NCBI GenBank assembly: GCA_025998955.1
Contig: AP024676.1
Location: 1,240,001 to 1,304,000 of the forward strand
Source: Candidatus Roseilinea sp.
GTDB lineage: Bacteria > Chloroflexota > Anaerolineae > J036 > Brachytrichaceae
Length of the DNA stretch: 64,000 nt
Reading direction: 5' to 3'
A model generated the notes under the pieces. The model searched no databases. It had not been told where the DNA came from and was given only the letters and a program-made list of their open reading frames with translations. Both the position numbers and the translations under genes were made by a program. This document shows, one piece after another, positions 45,639-58,075 of the stretch (the first letter of the stretch is position 1; every line of letters starts with the position of its first letter).

Positions 45639-46285
45639 ACGCTTCATCACCGGCGATCACTGCCGTCTTCTTCGACTTGGGTGGCGTGCTCGTGCGCACG
45701 ACCGATCTCGAGCCGCGCCGCAGGTGGGAGCGCCGCTTCGGCATGCGCGACTGGGAGTTGCAAGACCTCTTCTTCAACAGCCCGATCGGACAAGCTGCCC
45801 AGGTCGGCCAGGTGACGACGGCCGACGTCTGGGCGCACGTCGCCGCGACGCTCGGCCTCGATGCCGATGAGCTGCGCCGGCTTCAAGCAGACTTCTGGCG
45901 CGGCGATACGTTCGATGAGTCGCTGCTGGCACTGATCCGGTCGTTGCATACGCGTTACAAGACCGGCGTGATCAGCAACGCTATGTCCGACGCGCGCAGG
46001 AGGTTTGCAGACAAGCTCGACGGCGAACTGTTCGACATCCTCGTGTTCAGCGGCGAGGAGGGTGTGAAGAAACCCGACCCGGAGATCTTCCGGCGCGCGC
46101 TGATGCGGCTGGGCGTGCGCTCCGAAGAAAGCATCTTCGTAGACGACGTGCCGGAGAACGTGGCCGCGGCCCAGGCGCTGGGCATGCACGGCATCCACTT
46201 CACCTCCGGCGCCGACCTGCACCGCGCGTTGGTGCGCTTGACAGGATTCACAGGATTAGCAGGAATTGACGGGGTAGACCGATGA
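45635..46285 (+). CDS. HAD-family hydrolase
   Basis: A 216-residue haloacid dehalogenase-like phosphatase. Motif I is FFDLGGVLVRT (Asp nucleophile; note Gly where Asp+2 is often Asp or Thr), motif II is in GVISNAMSD, motif III KKPDPEIFRRAL and motif IV IFVDDVPENVAAA. It resembles the epoxide-hydrolase N-terminal phosphatase group. The start overlaps the previous stop by ATGA, so it is cotranscribed with the glycosidase-like gene. Likely substrate: a sugar or other small phosphate. Confidence 0.88.
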   Translation: MNASSPAITAVFFDLGGVLVRTTDLEPRRRWERRFGMRDWELQDLFFNSPIGQAAQVGQVTTADVWAHVAATLGLDADELRRLQADFWRGDTFDESLLALIRSLHTRYKTGVISNAMSDARRRFADKLDGELFDILVFSGEEGVKKPDPEIFRRALMRLGVRSEESIFVDDVPENVAAAQALGMHGIHFTSGADLHRALVRLTGFTGLAGIDGVDR

Positions 46286-46356
46286 GAGCGGTATACTGCC
46301 GCGCGGCGTCCGACGAGGACGCGCGTTTTATTTAGCGACATACGGAGCCCATTGCT

Positions 46357-47349
46357 ATGCAAGAACCAAACACCGCAACTCGTTCATTCTCGATGCTCCG
46401 CCTCTTCGTCACCGGGATCGTGATGGGTATTGCCGACCTGATCCCCGGCGTATCAGGAGGCACGATGGCCTTCATCATGGGCATCTACGAACATCTGCTG
46501 TCGGCGATCAAGGCGTTCAACTTCCAGGTGCTCCGGCTTCTCGGACAAGGGCGCTGGCGCGCAGCGCTAAGCGCGATCCCTTGGGGCTTCCTCATTCCCT
46601 TGGTCGCCGGCATCGGCGTAGCGGTGCTCGGGATGGCGCGGGTGATGCGCTACCTGCTGGAATACCAGACGGTATATCTCTTCGCCTTCTTCTTCGGCCT
46701 CATCGTCGCCTCGATCATTGCGGTGGGCACCACGGTGCGATGGACGCGTGGGGCAGTAGCGGCGCTGGCCGGCGGCACGATCGCGGCCTACATCATCGTC
46801 GGGCTGGTGCCGCTGAAGATGCCCCACGACCCGATCACGCTCTTCCTCAGTGGCGCGCTGGCGATCATGGCCATGATTCTGCCCGGCATCTCGGGATCGT
46901 TCATCTTGCTCATCTTGGGTCAGTACGCCTACGTGCTCGACGCCGTGGCAGACCTAAATCTGCTGGCAGTCGTTCCGGTTGCACTCGGTGCCGTGATCGG
47001 CCTGGCAGGCTTCGTCCGGGTGTTGAGTTGGCTGCTTCGGAACTATCACAACATCGCCGTGGCGGCGCTCATGGGGTTCATGGTCGGCTCGCTACGCAAG
47101 ATCTGGCCCTGGAAGGAAGTGGTCGAGACGGCGCTGGATCGCCACGGCAAGCCCATACCCATTCGCGAGCAGAACATCCTGCCCGACTTCGCAGCGCCGG
47201 AATTCTGGGTCGCGCTGGGCATCGCTATCGTCGGGTTCTTCCTATTGAGCGTCATTGATCATATGCAGACCGGCGCAAATCCGGTAATGTGCCGGCTTGG
47301 GTGGCAAAGGCAGCCACGACAGGGACAGGATGTGCGGGTGACGAGTTAA
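46357..47349 (+). CDS. DUF368 membrane protein (undecaprenyl phosphate translocase family)
   Basis: A 330-residue polytopic membrane protein of the DUF368 family, members of which (PopT) recycle the undecaprenyl phosphate carrier across the membrane. Two inverted copies of the family motif are visible: GIADLIPGVSGGTMAFIMGI near the N-terminus and MAMILPGISGSFILLILGQY in the middle. About nine helices are predicted. It has 70 bp of its own upstream sequence and is followed directly by the promoter of the sugar operon. The wecB and ABC-2 genes at the left of the window would use the same lipid carrier if they serve a surface glycan. Confidence 0.92.
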   Translation: MQEPNTATRSFSMLRLFVTGIVMGIADLIPGVSGGTMAFIMGIYEHLLSAIKAFNFQVLRLLGQGRWRAALSAIPWGFLIPLVAGIGVAVLGMARVMRYLLEYQTVYLFAFFFGLIVASIIAVGTTVRWTRGAVAALAGGTIAAYIIVGLVPLKMPHDPITLFLSGALAIMAMILPGISGSFILLILGQYAYVLDAVADLNLLAVVPVALGAVIGLAGFVRVLSWLLRNYHNIAVAALMGFMVGSLRKIWPWKEVVETALDRHGKPIPIREQNILPDFAAPEFWVALGIAIVGFFLLSVIDHMQTGANPVMCRLGWQRQPRQGQDVRVTS

Positions 47350-47354
47350 CCGCC

Positions 47355-47383
47355 TTGACAAAGATCAGCGCATGTAGTACTTT
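47355..47383 (+). promoter_or_regulatory. Promoter of the sugar-utilisation operon
   Basis: A consensus -35 TTGACA (47355-47360), a 17-base spacer and -10 TACTTT (47378-47383). The start point would fall near 47,390, inside the first LacI-type operator, leaving an untranslated leader of about 210 bases before the receptor gene. Confidence 0.7.
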
Positions 47384-47386
47384 GCT

Positions 47387-47446
47387 CGCAGATGAAACGT
47401 TTCACCTGCGCAAAATTCACCTTGATCGCTCCGCTTAAACGTTTCA
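47387..47446. promoter_or_regulatory. Two LacI-type operators spaced 42 bp
   Basis: Operator 1 is the perfect palindrome TGAAACGTTTCA (47393-47404), with symmetry continuing to CGCAG and CTGCG on either side (47387-47410). Operator 2 is TTAAACGTTTCA (47435-47446), one mismatch. Their centres are exactly 42 bp apart, four helical turns, which would favour cooperative binding or a small DNA loop over the start point. The central ACGT and TGAAAC half-sites are typical of LacI-family sites. The regulator at 61285 is the obvious candidate. Confidence 0.75.
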
Positions 47447-47600
47447 GTTTTCGCCATCGCCGTTTGATGTCGGTAGCAAGCACGAACGGCGTAAAAAGGA
47501 GGGCCGATTGAGCAGAGACACCCGATGAACCTGGCACCAATTCGAATCTTCTCATGTTGACTGGTTATCCCGATCACAAAAGCGCAAGAGGAGGCGAACC

Positions 47601-49043
47601 ATGCAGTTAAGACTTCCTTTCCTCAAGCCGACGCTGGCCTTGATTCTGACGACCGCCATTGCTGCCTGCGCCGCACCACCACAACCGGCTGCCCCGGCTG
47701 CGCCGCCGGCGCCCCCCGCTGAACAACCGGCAACGCCACAGCCGGAGGCACCCGCACAACCCACCGCTGCGCCACCGGCCGAGCGCATCACCATTCGCTA
47801 CGCCAACTGGAACCTCGGCACGGAAGAAGAAAACAACCTCCAGCGACAGTTGGTGAAAGCTTACACGGAATTGAACCCCAACGTCACGATCGAGTTCGTG
47901 GACATGTCCGGAGAAGGGCGCTGGGATGAGAAGCTGACCAGCTATGCAGCGAAGGGTGCATTGCCGGACGTCTTCATGGCGGACAACACACCGCTCTACG
48001 TCAAGAACGGCTGGACGGCGGACCTGACCGATCTGGTCAAAGACGACCCCGACTGGAAGGACGTGCCGCAGGTTTTGAAGGATGCGGTGACCTACAACGG
48101 CAAAGTGTTGGGCCTGCCCGTGGCGCACTTCGTCATGGGCTACTTCGTCAACAAGGATCTGTTCGAAGCCGCCAACCTCGACGCGCCGGAGTACGGCGTT
48201 TCGGTGGAGGACTTTTTCAAGGCGGTGACAGCGGTCCACAACCCGCAGAAGGCCGTCGTCGGGCTGGATGAGCTCGAGCCGATCATGGGCTGGTATCCGA
48301 ACACACAGGACGGCCAGCTCGGCTGGTTCAGCTTCGACGGCGAGAAGATGAATTACAACTCTGCCGCCTTCAAAGCAGCCGTCGCCAAGGCCGGCGAGAT
48401 GCTGAGCTACAGCTGGGCGGGGTTGACCGATGCGCAGAAGGCGAACTTCAAGTCCACCGAAAGCTGGATGTTCCTGAACAACGAGTTCGCCGTGCGCTGG
48501 GACGGCGGATGGTCCATCCCCGGCTACTCGCAAAACGCACCGTTCGACTGGGACTTCATCGGCATCCCGGGCGGCAAGCAAGCGCTGGTGGCCGACATCG
48601 TCGTGATCTCGAAGGCGACGAAGAACCTCAAAGCCGCCTACGACTTTGCGAAGTGGATGGGCTTCTCGAAGGCCGCCTACGCCAAGGAGGCCGAGCTGGC
48701 CAAAGCTGCCGGCCAGGTGCCCACCAAGATGCCGGTCTCGGTGGATGAGCAGTCCATCGAGCTATACATGTCGTTTATCAAGGACAAGCCTGGCATCCGC
48801 AAGGCGATGGCCAATCTCGACAACAGCGTGCTCGAGTCGTTGGCGAAGATCGTGCCTGGATACATCAACGCGCGCTGGGAGGGCAAGCCCGGCATTGACA
48901 TCGGTGACGACAAGGACGTGAACATGTGGTACATGTTCAACTTCGCCAACTCAGGCCGGTTCAAGTACGAGGACTATGCGCCCAAGCTGGAGGAATTCGC
49001 TAACAAGATCCTAAGCGAAGCTCGCGCCGAACTCGGCAAATGA
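47601..49043 (+). CDS. Sugar ABC transporter substrate-binding lipoprotein
   Basis: A 480-residue family 1 extracellular receptor. The signal peptide ends at Cys23 (TAIAAC), followed by a Pro/Ala tether (24-60). The mature part starts [20 protein letters not shown] and contains [39 protein letters not shown] and [20 protein letters not shown], which are typical of receptors for oligosaccharides. AGGAGG lies 6 bases before the ATG. It is the first gene of the operon controlled by the LacI sites; a hairpin after it probably raises its level relative to the permeases. Confidence 0.93.
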   Translation: MQLRLPFLKPTLALILTTAIAACAAPPQPAAPAAPPAPPAEQPATPQPEAPAQPTAAPPAERITIRYANWNLGTEEENNLQRQLVKAYTELNPNVTIEFVDMSGEGRWDEKLTSYAAKGALPDVFMADNTPLYVKNGWTADLTDLVKDDPDWKDVPQVLKDAVTYNGKVLGLPVAHFVMGYFVNKDLFEAANLDAPEYGVSVEDFFKAVTAVHNPQKAVVGLDELEPIMGWYPNTQDGQLGWFSFDGEKMNYNSAAFKAAVAKAGEMLSYSWAGLTDAQKANFKSTESWMFLNNEFAVRWDGGWSIPGYSQNAPFDWDFIGIPGGKQALVADIVVISKATKNLKAAYDFAKWMGFSKAAYAKEAELAKAAGQVPTKMPVSVDEQSIELYMSFIKDKPGIRKAMANLDNSVLESLAKIVPGYINARWEGKPGIDIGDDKDVNMWYMFNFANSGRFKYEDYAPKLEEFANKILSEARAELGK

Positions 49044-49049
49044 TCGTCG

Positions 49050-49089
49050 GAGGGGGAGCGCCCCAGACAGCCGGCGCTTCCCCCTCTTT
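49050..49089 (+). terminator. Hairpin after the sugar receptor gene
   Basis: Arms GAGGGGGAGCGCC (49050-49062) and GGCGCTTCCCCCTC (49073-49086) form a GC-rich stem with one bulged base, followed by TTT. It is likely a partial terminator between the highly needed receptor and the rest of the operon. Confidence 0.65.
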
Positions 49090-49104
49090 CGGTACACTCT
49101 GCGC

Positions 49105-52006
49105 ATGCGCCCAAGACTCACGCAGCAGGCGCTATCGCCGGCCCACAGCAAGTGGATGATGCGCATCATCGCTTGCGTAGCAGTGATGCTGGCTGCTGCG
49201 CTGCCGGTGCAGGCGTCGGGGCACACCGGCAACCCACCGGCTTCGCTGCCATCGGCCGACCCACCACCAACTATCATTGAGGTCGCTGCCAGTAGCTTTG
49301 GATTGCCCCTGGCCGATGATGCCATTGCCCGCCAATACCCCAAGCCCAGCGTGCTGCTGCGACAAGGCGACCGGGTGCGCTTTCGCGTCGTCGTGCCGGA
49401 GTCCGGCGACTACACGATCAGCTTCGATGCGGCCGGCGCGCCGCTGAAGATGAACACGCCGGAAGGTGCGCTGCGGATCAATGACGCCCTCCTGCTCAGC
49501 GATCTGCGGCGGATCAGCTTTCCGGTCTTCTACCAGAATAGCGCCAACGCCTTCCCCAAGGACCGCTACGGCAACGACGCGCTCATCCGCCAAGAGCGGC
49601 GCGTGCAATGGGAACGCGTCGCGGCGCGCGACATCCACTTCAGCCAACCCTACCCACTGCGAATACCGTTGTCGGCGGGCGAGCATCGCTTCGAGTTCAC
49701 GCTCACGAAGGGCACACTGTACCTGGGCAGCATCACCCTCGCGCGCTTTGCGCCCTACCCCGCCTACCGCGAGTATCTGGCCGCGCAATCGGCGCCGGAC
49801 GCCCGCGGCGTGCTCCTCACGCTGGAGGCCGAGTATCCCAGCTACAAGAACGACACCGCCGCCCGGCCGATCAGCAGTCGCAGCCTGAAGGTTACTCCTT
49901 ACGATACCTATCGCCTGCTGCTGAATGCGCTGGGCGGCGAAAGTTGGCAAAAAAGCGGCAGCGCAGTGTACTATGCGTTCGACGTGCCGGCAGATGGCTT
50001 GTATGCCATCACCTTTCACGCGCTGCAAAATACGCGCAACAACTTCACCGTCTTCCGGCGCATCACGGTGAACGGCGAAACACCCTTCGCCGAGCTGAAC
50101 GCCGTGCCGTTCCCTTACACGCCGGATTGGACGCACGTCACATTGGGCGGCGAGACACCCTACAAGCTCTTCCTGCGCCGTGGGCAAAATGTGCTCGGCA
50201 TCGAGGCGACCAACGCGCCTTACCTGCCGGCGATCCAAACGATCCAGAAAGCGCTGCTCGACATCAACGCACTGGCGCTAGAGATCAAAAAGCTGACCGG
50301 CAATCAGGTGGACCCGTTCAAGGAGTGGGTGATCTCCGATTACATCCCCGACATCCGCGAGCGCTTGGACGTCATTCGCCGCAACCTGATCGCCGACAAA
50401 CAGATCTTGCTCGACGCCAATCAAGGTCGCCCTTCGCCGGAGGTGTTGACCTACCAGATGGCGATTGATAACCTGGCGTTTCTGCTGCAAGACCCGGACA
50501 AAATTCCGGTGCATATGGGGCGCTTCTCCGAAGGACCGGGCTCGGCGGCGCAGTTACTGGGCTCGCTCCTGCCGCTGTTACAGAACCAGCCGCTGGCGCT
50601 GGACAAGATCATCATCCACGCGCCGGATATGCGCCCGCCGCCGGCGGATGCGCCGCTGCACTTCGCACTGTTCGAAGACGTGAAGCGCTTCTTGCGCTCC
50701 TTCCAGCCCGACCCATATCAATCCATCGGCGCGCAGGCCGACGAGCTGGAGGTGTGGGTCAATCGGCCCCGGCAATACGTGGACTTGCTGCAGCTCATGG
50801 CCGACGAGTCGTTCACACCACACACCGGCATTCGGGTGAAATTCTCACTCATGCCGGATGAGTCGAAGCTGGTGCTGGCCAACGCCGCCGGCATTCAGCC
50901 CGACGTGGCGTTGGGCGTTAGCACGCACATCCCCTACGAGTTGGCCATCCGCAACGCGCTCTACGACCTGCGCTCGTTCGAGGACTTCGATGCTTTCATC
51001 CGCATCTACACGCCGGGCGCGCTGCTGAGCTACATCATCAACGACTCGGTCTATGCCATTCCAGAGACGCAGGACTTCTGGGTGACGTACTACCGCAAAG
51101 ACATTCTCGATTCGCTGGGTCTGCCTGTGCCGCGCACGTGGAACGAAGTCATCGAGGTTCTGCCGGTGCTGCAGCGCTATGGCATGAACTACAACGCGCC
51201 CCTCTCCGGCGGATCTGGGTTGCGAGGCTATCTGGTCACCGCGCCGTATCTGTTCAACCACGGAGCCAAGCTCTACGCCGATGAGGGTTTCGCCTCCAGC
51301 CTGCAAACGGAAGAGGCGATCGCCGCCGTCAAATTCATGGCCGAGAGCTTCACCATCTACGGCATGCCGCTGACCACGGCCAGCTTCTACGAGAGCTTCC
51401 GTTACGGCACGATTCCGATCGGGGTGTCCAACTTCGAGACATACATCAAGTTGATGACCGCTGCGCCGGAGCTGGAGGGGCTGTGGGCGATTGACCTGTA
51501 CCCGGCCACGGTGCTGGCCGATGGGACGCAGAACCGCTACGCGACCGGATCAGCACAGGCGAGCCTGATGTTCGCCAACACCGACAAGCCGCGCGAGGGC
51601 TGGGCGTTTTTGAAATGGTGGATGTCCACCGAGACGCAAGTGGAGTTTCAAGAACGGCTGATCTTGAACTACGGCCGCGAGTATTTGTGGAACTCGGCCA
51701 ACCTGCAAGCGTTCGCCGAATTGCCCATCCCGCAGGAGCACAAGTCGGTCATTCTGGAGCAGTGGCAGTGGCTGCAAGAGCCGATCCGGCTGCCCGGCAG
51801 CTACATGCAGGAGCGCGAGCTAAGCAACGTGTGGAACCGCATCGTCTTTGAAGGCGCGAACCCGCGCGTGGCGATTGACAACGCCGTGATCACCATCAAC
51901 CGGGAGATCGCGCGCAAGATGGAAGAGTTCGGCTACTTGAAAGACGGCCAACGAGTGAAGCAATTCAAGATTCCGACCATCGAGACGGTCAAGGGGTGGA
52001 TGGACC

Positions 52007-52032
<26 letters not shown>
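49105..52032 (+). CDS. Exported 975-residue protein with C-terminal sugar-receptor domain
   Basis: A signal peptide or anchor (about 18-38) is followed by two beta-rich, carbohydrate-binding-like regions (about 50-215 and 225-390; the second has [20 protein letters not shown]), then a helical linker (390-540) and a complete family 1 receptor-like domain from about 545 ([60 protein letters not shown]). Normal receptors are 400-480 residues, so this is a receptor fused to extra modules. It may hold a longer glycan near the membrane for the DUF5696 and PF10091 proteins. It overlaps the next gene by 26 bases. Confidence 0.82.
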
Positions 52033-52963
<931 letters not shown>

Positions 52964-52966
52964 ACG

Positions 52967-53887
52967 ATGCGCGTGACGCAGAAACGCCACTGGCTTCGCC
53001 GATATACCGGTGTGTATAACCGCGGCATCAACCCGCGCGGTTTTCACGTCAGCCAGATCAAGTTCTACGTCCTGCTGCTGCCGCTGACCGTGGTGATGCT
53101 GCTGCCCATCGCGTTCATCTTCTCGAACGCCTTCAAGCCGCCCGACGAGCTGTTTGCCTACCCGCCGCGCTTCTTCGTGATCAACCCTACGCTGAAGAAC
53201 TTCACCGACCTGTTCTCGATGATGTCGAACTCGGGCGTGCCGATCAGCCGCTATCTCTTCAACAGTATTCTCGTCACGCTGGTCACCATCGCGGCGTCCA
53301 TCTTCGTCTCCAGCACGGCGGCCTTCGCCCTGTCCAAGAAGCGCTTCAAGCTCAAGCAAACGCTGTTCGCCATCAACACCGTGGCGCTGATGTTCGTGCC
53401 GATCGCCGTGACCATCCCGCGCTTCTTGGTAATCGAACGGCTGAACCTGCTGGACACCTTCCTGGTGCACATCCTGCCGGTGTTGGCCATGCCGGTCGGG
53501 CTGTTCCTGATCAAGCAGTTCATTGACGGCATCCCCGACGAGACGATCGAAGCGGCGCAAATTGACGGCGCATCCGACCTGCGCATCTACTGGCAGATCG
53601 TGCTGCCCATGATCCGGCCGGCCATCGCCACCATCGCCATCCTCACCTTTCAAGCAGCTTGGAACAACGCCGAGACCTCGACGCTATACGTCAACAACGA
53701 GAGCCTGAAGACGTTCGCCTTTTATCTGAGCACGCTCACTGCCACCACGGCGACCGGCGCGAATGTAGTGGCCGGTCAGGGCATCGCCGCAGCCGCCGCG
53801 CTGATCATGTTCCTGCCGAACTTGATCATGTTCCTCATCCTGCAAAGCCAGGTGATGAGCACTATGTCGCATTCGGGGTTGAAATGA
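52967..53887 (+). CDS. Sugar ABC permease, MalG/UgpE type (pair 1)
   Basis: A 306-residue permease, partner of the gene at 52007. The segment [20 protein letters not shown] near the first helix and the EAA loop [20 protein letters not shown] are diagnostic. It starts 3 bp after its partner and its stop overlaps the next start (ATGA). Confidence 0.93.
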   Translation: MRVTQKRHWLRRYTGVYNRGINPRGFHVSQIKFYVLLLPLTVVMLLPIAFIFSNAFKPPDELFAYPPRFFVINPTLKNFTDLFSMMSNSGVPISRYLFNSILVTLVTIAASIFVSSTAAFALSKKRFKLKQTLFAINTVALMFVPIAVTIPRFLVIERLNLLDTFLVHILPVLAMPVGLFLIKQFIDGIPDETIEAAQIDGASDLRIYWQIVLPMIRPAIATIAILTFQAAWNNAETSTLYVNNESLKTFAFYLSTLTATTATGANVVAGQGIAAAAALIMFLPNLIMFLILQSQVMSTMSHSGLK

Positions 53888-55890
53888 AGAAGGCGTCGCT
53901 GGCGTTGCTGATCGTCGTCTGGTTGGTGGGTGCTGTGCTGCCTGCACATGCGCTCACGCCCTACACCACGTGGGCGATGGGGCCGGGCGGTCGGCTGTTC
54001 CTGACGCAGGACGCTTACATTCCGGTCGCCGAGGTGGACCTGCCCGTATCCGCGCCGGAGGACATGTTCTTCGCGCCGGACGGCACGCTCTACCTCGCCG
54101 ACACCGGCAACGGCCGTATCCTCAAGCTGCGCGACCTGGAAGTCGTCGGCGAGCTGGGTCAAGGCGTGCTGAAGTCGCCCACCGGCGTGACGGTGGATGA
54201 AGACGGCGTCGTGTATGTGGCGGATGCCGGCAATGAGACCGTCGTCATCTTCGAGCCGGACGGCCGGTTGCGCCGGGCGTTTGGCCGGCCGGCCGAGCCG
54301 CTGTTCGGTAAGCACCGGCAGTTCCTACCGCGCAAGCTGGCCGTGGACGCGCGCAAGAACCTCTACGTTGTCAGCGAAGGATCGGTGGACGGCCTGGCGC
54401 TGATGAATACCGAGGGCAACTTCATCGGCTACTTCGCGGCCAACACCGCCGAGATGTCGCTCAAGATGATCCTGCAGCGGTTGTTCCTCACCCGCGAGCA
54501 ACTGGAGCAGTTCGTCAAAACCGAAGCCGCCTCACCCTCCAACGTGGCGATTGACCGGCGCTCGCTGGTGTACACCATCACCGCCGGCACGGCCCGCGAC
54601 CGCAGCCTGCGCAAATTCACGATCAACGGGCGCAACCTCTTCCACGGCGTCTATGGCTCGACCACCTTCCGCGATGTACAGGTGAGCGACGAGGGATTGT
54701 TGCTGGCAGTGGACGCGAACGGGCACATTTACGAATACGACCTGAACGGCACGCTGCTGTTCAAGTTCGGCGCATCGGATCGCGGCGAGCAGCGCCTGGG
54801 CACACTGAGCAACCCCACCGCCATCGAGCGTATCGGAGACCAGCTCTACGTGCTGGACAAGGATAAGAACGCCATCGTCGTGTATCAGGTGACGGATTTC
54901 GCCCGCCGCGTTCACGACGGCGTGCGGCTGTACATGGAGGGGTTGTATACGGAGGCGCAGCCTTACTTCGAGGACGTGTTGAAGTACAACGGCCTGTTCA
55001 TCATGGCATATCAGGCCATCGCCGATGCGCACTACAAACGAGGCGACTACGCGCAGGCGCTGTCCACCTATCGCTACGCCGAGGATCGCAACGGCTACTC
55101 ACAAGCGTTCTGGGAATTGCGCAACGCTGTGCTGCAACGCTACCTGGCCAATGCAATGATCGGCGCCTTTGGCCTGTGGGTCGCCGTCAGCGCCTTTAAC
55201 CGGCTGCAGCGACGCCATCACTGGCTGGAACCGCTGCGTCGGCAACTCGGCGCGCTTCGCCGCGTCAGGCTGGTGGACGATTTCGTCTTCCTCTTTCGCT
55301 TCATCAAACAACCGGCTGACAGCTTCTACTACATCAAAGCCAGACAGCGCGGCAGCCTGACTTTCGCGTTCATCCTATACGCCTGGGTAGTCGTCGTCCG
55401 CATTGCGTCACTCTACCTGACCAGCTTCATCTTCAGCCCATATGCCAACCCGACCGACATCCGCGTGGAGGTGGAAGCGGCCTACGTCGTCATCGCGCTG
55501 GTGTTGTGGAACATCGCGAACTACCTGGTGTCCACCATCAGCGACGGTGAAGGCCGGCTGCGCGACGTGGTCATTGGCACGGCTTACAGCCTGTTTCCGT
55601 ATGCGCTGTTCGCCCTACCGATCGCGCTGCTCTCAAACGCGCTGACGCTCAACGAGGTCTTCCTCTACGAATTCGCGACCGGCGTGGTGTGGTTCTGGGT
55701 CGGGCTGATGCTCTTCTTGATGGTCAAGGAGATTCACAACTACACGCTCTCCGAGACGGTGCGCAACATCCTCATCACCCTGTTCACGATGACGATGTTC
55801 ATGCTCACCGGCTACATCCTGTATGTGCTCTTCGACCAACTGTTCGAGTTCATCTCGGCCATCGTTCAGGAGGTAGGGTTGCGTGGCTAG
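53884..55890 (+). CDS. Exported NHL-repeat/TPR/Yip1 membrane protein
   Basis: A 668-residue protein: signal peptide (1-22), then an NHL-type beta-propeller (about 40-335; [60 protein letters not shown]), a TPR-like pair (about 340-410; [20 protein letters not shown]), one helix, and a C-terminal five-helix Yip1-like domain (about 480-660). Similar proteins occur beside DUF5696 genes in sugar ABC operons of Paenibacillus-type bacteria. A role in organising the uptake complex is inferred. The open frame extends upstream, but the ATG at 53884 overlaps the preceding stop and opens the signal peptide. Confidence 0.85.
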   Translation: MKKASLALLIVVWLVGAVLPAHALTPYTTWAMGPGGRLFLTQDAYIPVAEVDLPVSAPEDMFFAPDGTLYLADTGNGRILKLRDLEVVGELGQGVLKSPTGVTVDEDGVVYVADAGNETVVIFEPDGRLRRAFGRPAEPLFGKHRQFLPRKLAVDARKNLYVVSEGSVDGLALMNTEGNFIGYFAANTAEMSLKMILQRLFLTREQLEQFVKTEAASPSNVAIDRRSLVYTITAGTARDRSLRKFTINGRNLFHGVYGSTTFRDVQVSDEGLLLAVDANGHIYEYDLNGTLLFKFGASDRGEQRLGTLSNPTAIERIGDQLYVLDKDKNAIVVYQVTDFARRVHDGVRLYMEGLYTEAQPYFEDVLKYNGLFIMAYQAIADAHYKRGDYAQALSTYRYAEDRNGYSQAFWELRNAVLQRYLANAMIGAFGLWVAVSAFNRLQRRHHWLEPLRRQLGALRRVRLVDDFVFLFRFIKQPADSFYYIKARQRGSLTFAFILYAWVVVVRIASLYLTSFIFSPYANPTDIRVEVEAAYVVIALVLWNIANYLVSTISDGEGRLRDVVIGTAYSLFPYALFALPIALLSNALTLNEVFLYEFATGVVWFWVGLMLFLMVKEIHNYTLSETVRNILITLFTMTMFMLTGYILYVLFDQLFEFISAIVQEVGLRG

Positions 55891-58075
55891 TGGCTTTGCT
55901 GTGGCTTGTGCCGGCACGCTCCGGCGGCTGATGGTTGCGATCCTGTTTGCGGCCGGGATGTTCCAGGCTGGGCAGCCCGCCTTGGGCGCGACTCGCTCAA
56001 CCAACATCCCGCCGTCTTACCGGCTGGTCGCCGAGAACGCATCCTTCCGGCTCTATATGGACTTCGCCACGCTGGGCTTCAAAGTCGCCGACAAGCGCAA
56101 CGGCTATGTGTGGCACGCTACGCTCGACGAGAAAGGGCCGGACGATCGGCTGAATCGCTCGTGGCTGGCCTTCGCACAAAGCGGCATCAGCATCGAGTAT
56201 TTGGATCGAAACACGATCAGCAAGGCAATTAGCCGGCGCATCTCGATCACCAATGCCGAGCACACGCTGGACGTACAGCCTATCGCACAAGGCATTTCGG
56301 CAACGGTCAGGTTTACCGAAGTCGGCATCACCGTCGGCGTGGCTGTGCGGCTAGAGACCGACGGCGTGAGCGTCGAAGCACCGTTCAGCGCCATTCGCCA
56401 GGACGATCCCAACTTCAGGCTGGGCCTGTTGTATGTGTATCCGTTCCTCGGTGCGACGCGCGGTAGTAGCGTCCCTGGCTACTTCTTCCTGCCCGACGGC
56501 GTGGGCAGCTTGATTCGCTTCGCCGATTCGACCAAAGCTCGCAACATGTTCTACGGGCGCTACTACGGCCCCGACCTCGGCATGATCGGCGCCCTGCCGC
56601 TCGACCCGACCATCAAGCGTCCCTATCCGATCTCCCTGCCCGTCTTCGGCATGGTGCACGGCGAGGGGCGCAACGCTTTCGTGGCCGTCGTCGAACGCGG
56701 CGCGCCTTACGCGGAATTGCATGCGCATCCCGCCGGCATCATCACCAACTTCAACTTTGCCTACAACGCCTTCATCTACAACGAGAGCTACTTCCAAGCC
56801 ACCAACCGCTCCGGCGCAGGCGTCATTACCGTGCAGCCACAGACCAACGCAGTTGACGTGGCGATTCGCTATCGCTTCCTGGCCGGCGCCGACGCCGACT
56901 ATGTCGGCATGGCGCACAGCTACCGCGCCTATCTCATCGAGCGCGGCGCGCTGCAGCAGCGGCTCGATCCGGGCGCCAATATCGGCATCCGACTGGAGTT
57001 TCTGGGCGGCGACAAGGAGAAGATTCTGCTGTGGCATCGCTTCGTGCCGATGACGACTTTCCAACAGGCGCGGCAGATCCTCGCCGATCTAAATGTTGCC
57101 AACCCTGAAGTGATCGTCTACGGCTGGCAGCCGCTGGGGGCATCGAGCATGCCACCGGTGCGGCTGGCAACCGAGCGCGCGCTGGGCGGGCTGGACGAGC
57201 TACGCGCACTGGCGGAGGACGCCGAAGCGCGCGGCGGCCGGCTGTCGCTCTACCTCGATCCACAGGCGGCGCTGGCCGATGAGCCGGGCTACTCGCCGCG
57301 CAACGACCTAGCGCTAGCCATCACCAGCGCCAACATCAAGGGCCATAGCCGCAACAAGGAGCACTTCTACTTCCACTTCGATGCGCTGCAGCGGCGCTAC
57401 GCATCGCTGGCCGAAGATGTCGCGCAGGCCGGCCTGGGGCTCGCGCTGGACGGCATCGGTTCAACGCTCTACAGCGACTTCACCCAAGGCCGCTTGCTCG
57501 ACCGCGAGCGATTTGCCGAAGCCTGCCGGTCGCTGCTGGCGCGCCATCCAATTCGAGTGGGCTTCTACCGCCCCAACGCCTATGTTTTTGAAAGGATGCA
57601 TGCCTACTACGACCTGCCGCTGGACGACAACGGCTACACCTATACCCATGAGACCGTGCCTTTTCTGCCGATCGTGCTGGCCGGCGCCGTGCCCTACTAC
57701 GGGCCGGCGCTCAACTTCTCGCCCAACATGCAGGAAGATCTCCTGCGCCATGTGGACTACGGCGCGTATCCGTCGTACTTCCTGTCGCACGAGCCGACGG
57801 CCAACATGCTGAACACATCGTCCAACTGGATCTACACCTCGTCCTACGCGCAGTGGGGCGAGCCGATCCGGCGCACCTATCGCTGGATGAACGCGCTGCT
57901 CGGGCCGGTGCGCGGGCAGGAGATTGTCGCTCGTCGCAAGCTGGCCGAGGGCGTATTCGCCACATCGTATGCCAACGGCAAGCACATCGTCGTGAATTAC
58001 AGCGCGCAACCTTTTGCACGCAACGGCAAGACCGTGGGCGCACGAGACGCTGCACTGTGGGAGGCCCTGCCATGA
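55883..58075 (+). CDS. DUF5696 exported glycosidase-like protein
   Basis: A 730-residue exported protein. After a signal peptide (about 1-36) comes a beta-sandwich (about 42-330) and a barrel-like region (about 345-680) with [58 protein letters not shown] and [20 protein letters not shown]. The layout resembles glycosidases of the GH31/GH36-like superfold (N-terminal beta domain and barrel), with Asp in LALDGIG as a candidate catalytic residue; no activity is established to my knowledge. The GTG start at 55883 has AGGAGGT 7 bases upstream and overlaps the preceding gene by 8 bases. Confidence 0.82.
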   Translation: MASGFAVACAGTLRRLMVAILFAAGMFQAGQPALGATRSTNIPPSYRLVAENASFRLYMDFATLGFKVADKRNGYVWHATLDEKGPDDRLNRSWLAFAQSGISIEYLDRNTISKAISRRISITNAEHTLDVQPIAQGISATVRFTEVGITVGVAVRLETDGVSVEAPFSAIRQDDPNFRLGLLYVYPFLGATRGSSVPGYFFLPDGVGSLIRFADSTKARNMFYGRYYGPDLGMIGALPLDPTIKRPYPISLPVFGMVHGEGRNAFVAVVERGAPYAELHAHPAGIITNFNFAYNAFIYNESYFQATNRSGAGVITVQPQTNAVDVAIRYRFLAGADADYVGMAHSYRAYLIERGALQQRLDPGANIGIRLEFLGGDKEKILLWHRFVPMTTFQQARQILADLNVANPEVIVYGWQPLGASSMPPVRLATERALGGLDELRALAEDAEARGGRLSLYLDPQAALADEPGYSPRNDLALAITSANIKGHSRNKEHFYFHFDALQRRYASLAEDVAQAGLGLALDGIGSTLYSDFTQGRLLDRERFAEACRSLLARHPIRVGFYRPNAYVFERMHAYYDLPLDDNGYTYTHETVPFLPIVLAGAVPYYGPALNFSPNMQEDLLRHVDYGAYPSYFLSHEPTANMLNTSSNWIYTSSYAQWGEPIRRTYRWMNALLGPVRGQEIVARRKLAEGVFATSYANGKHIVVNYSAQPFARNGKTVGARDAALWEALP

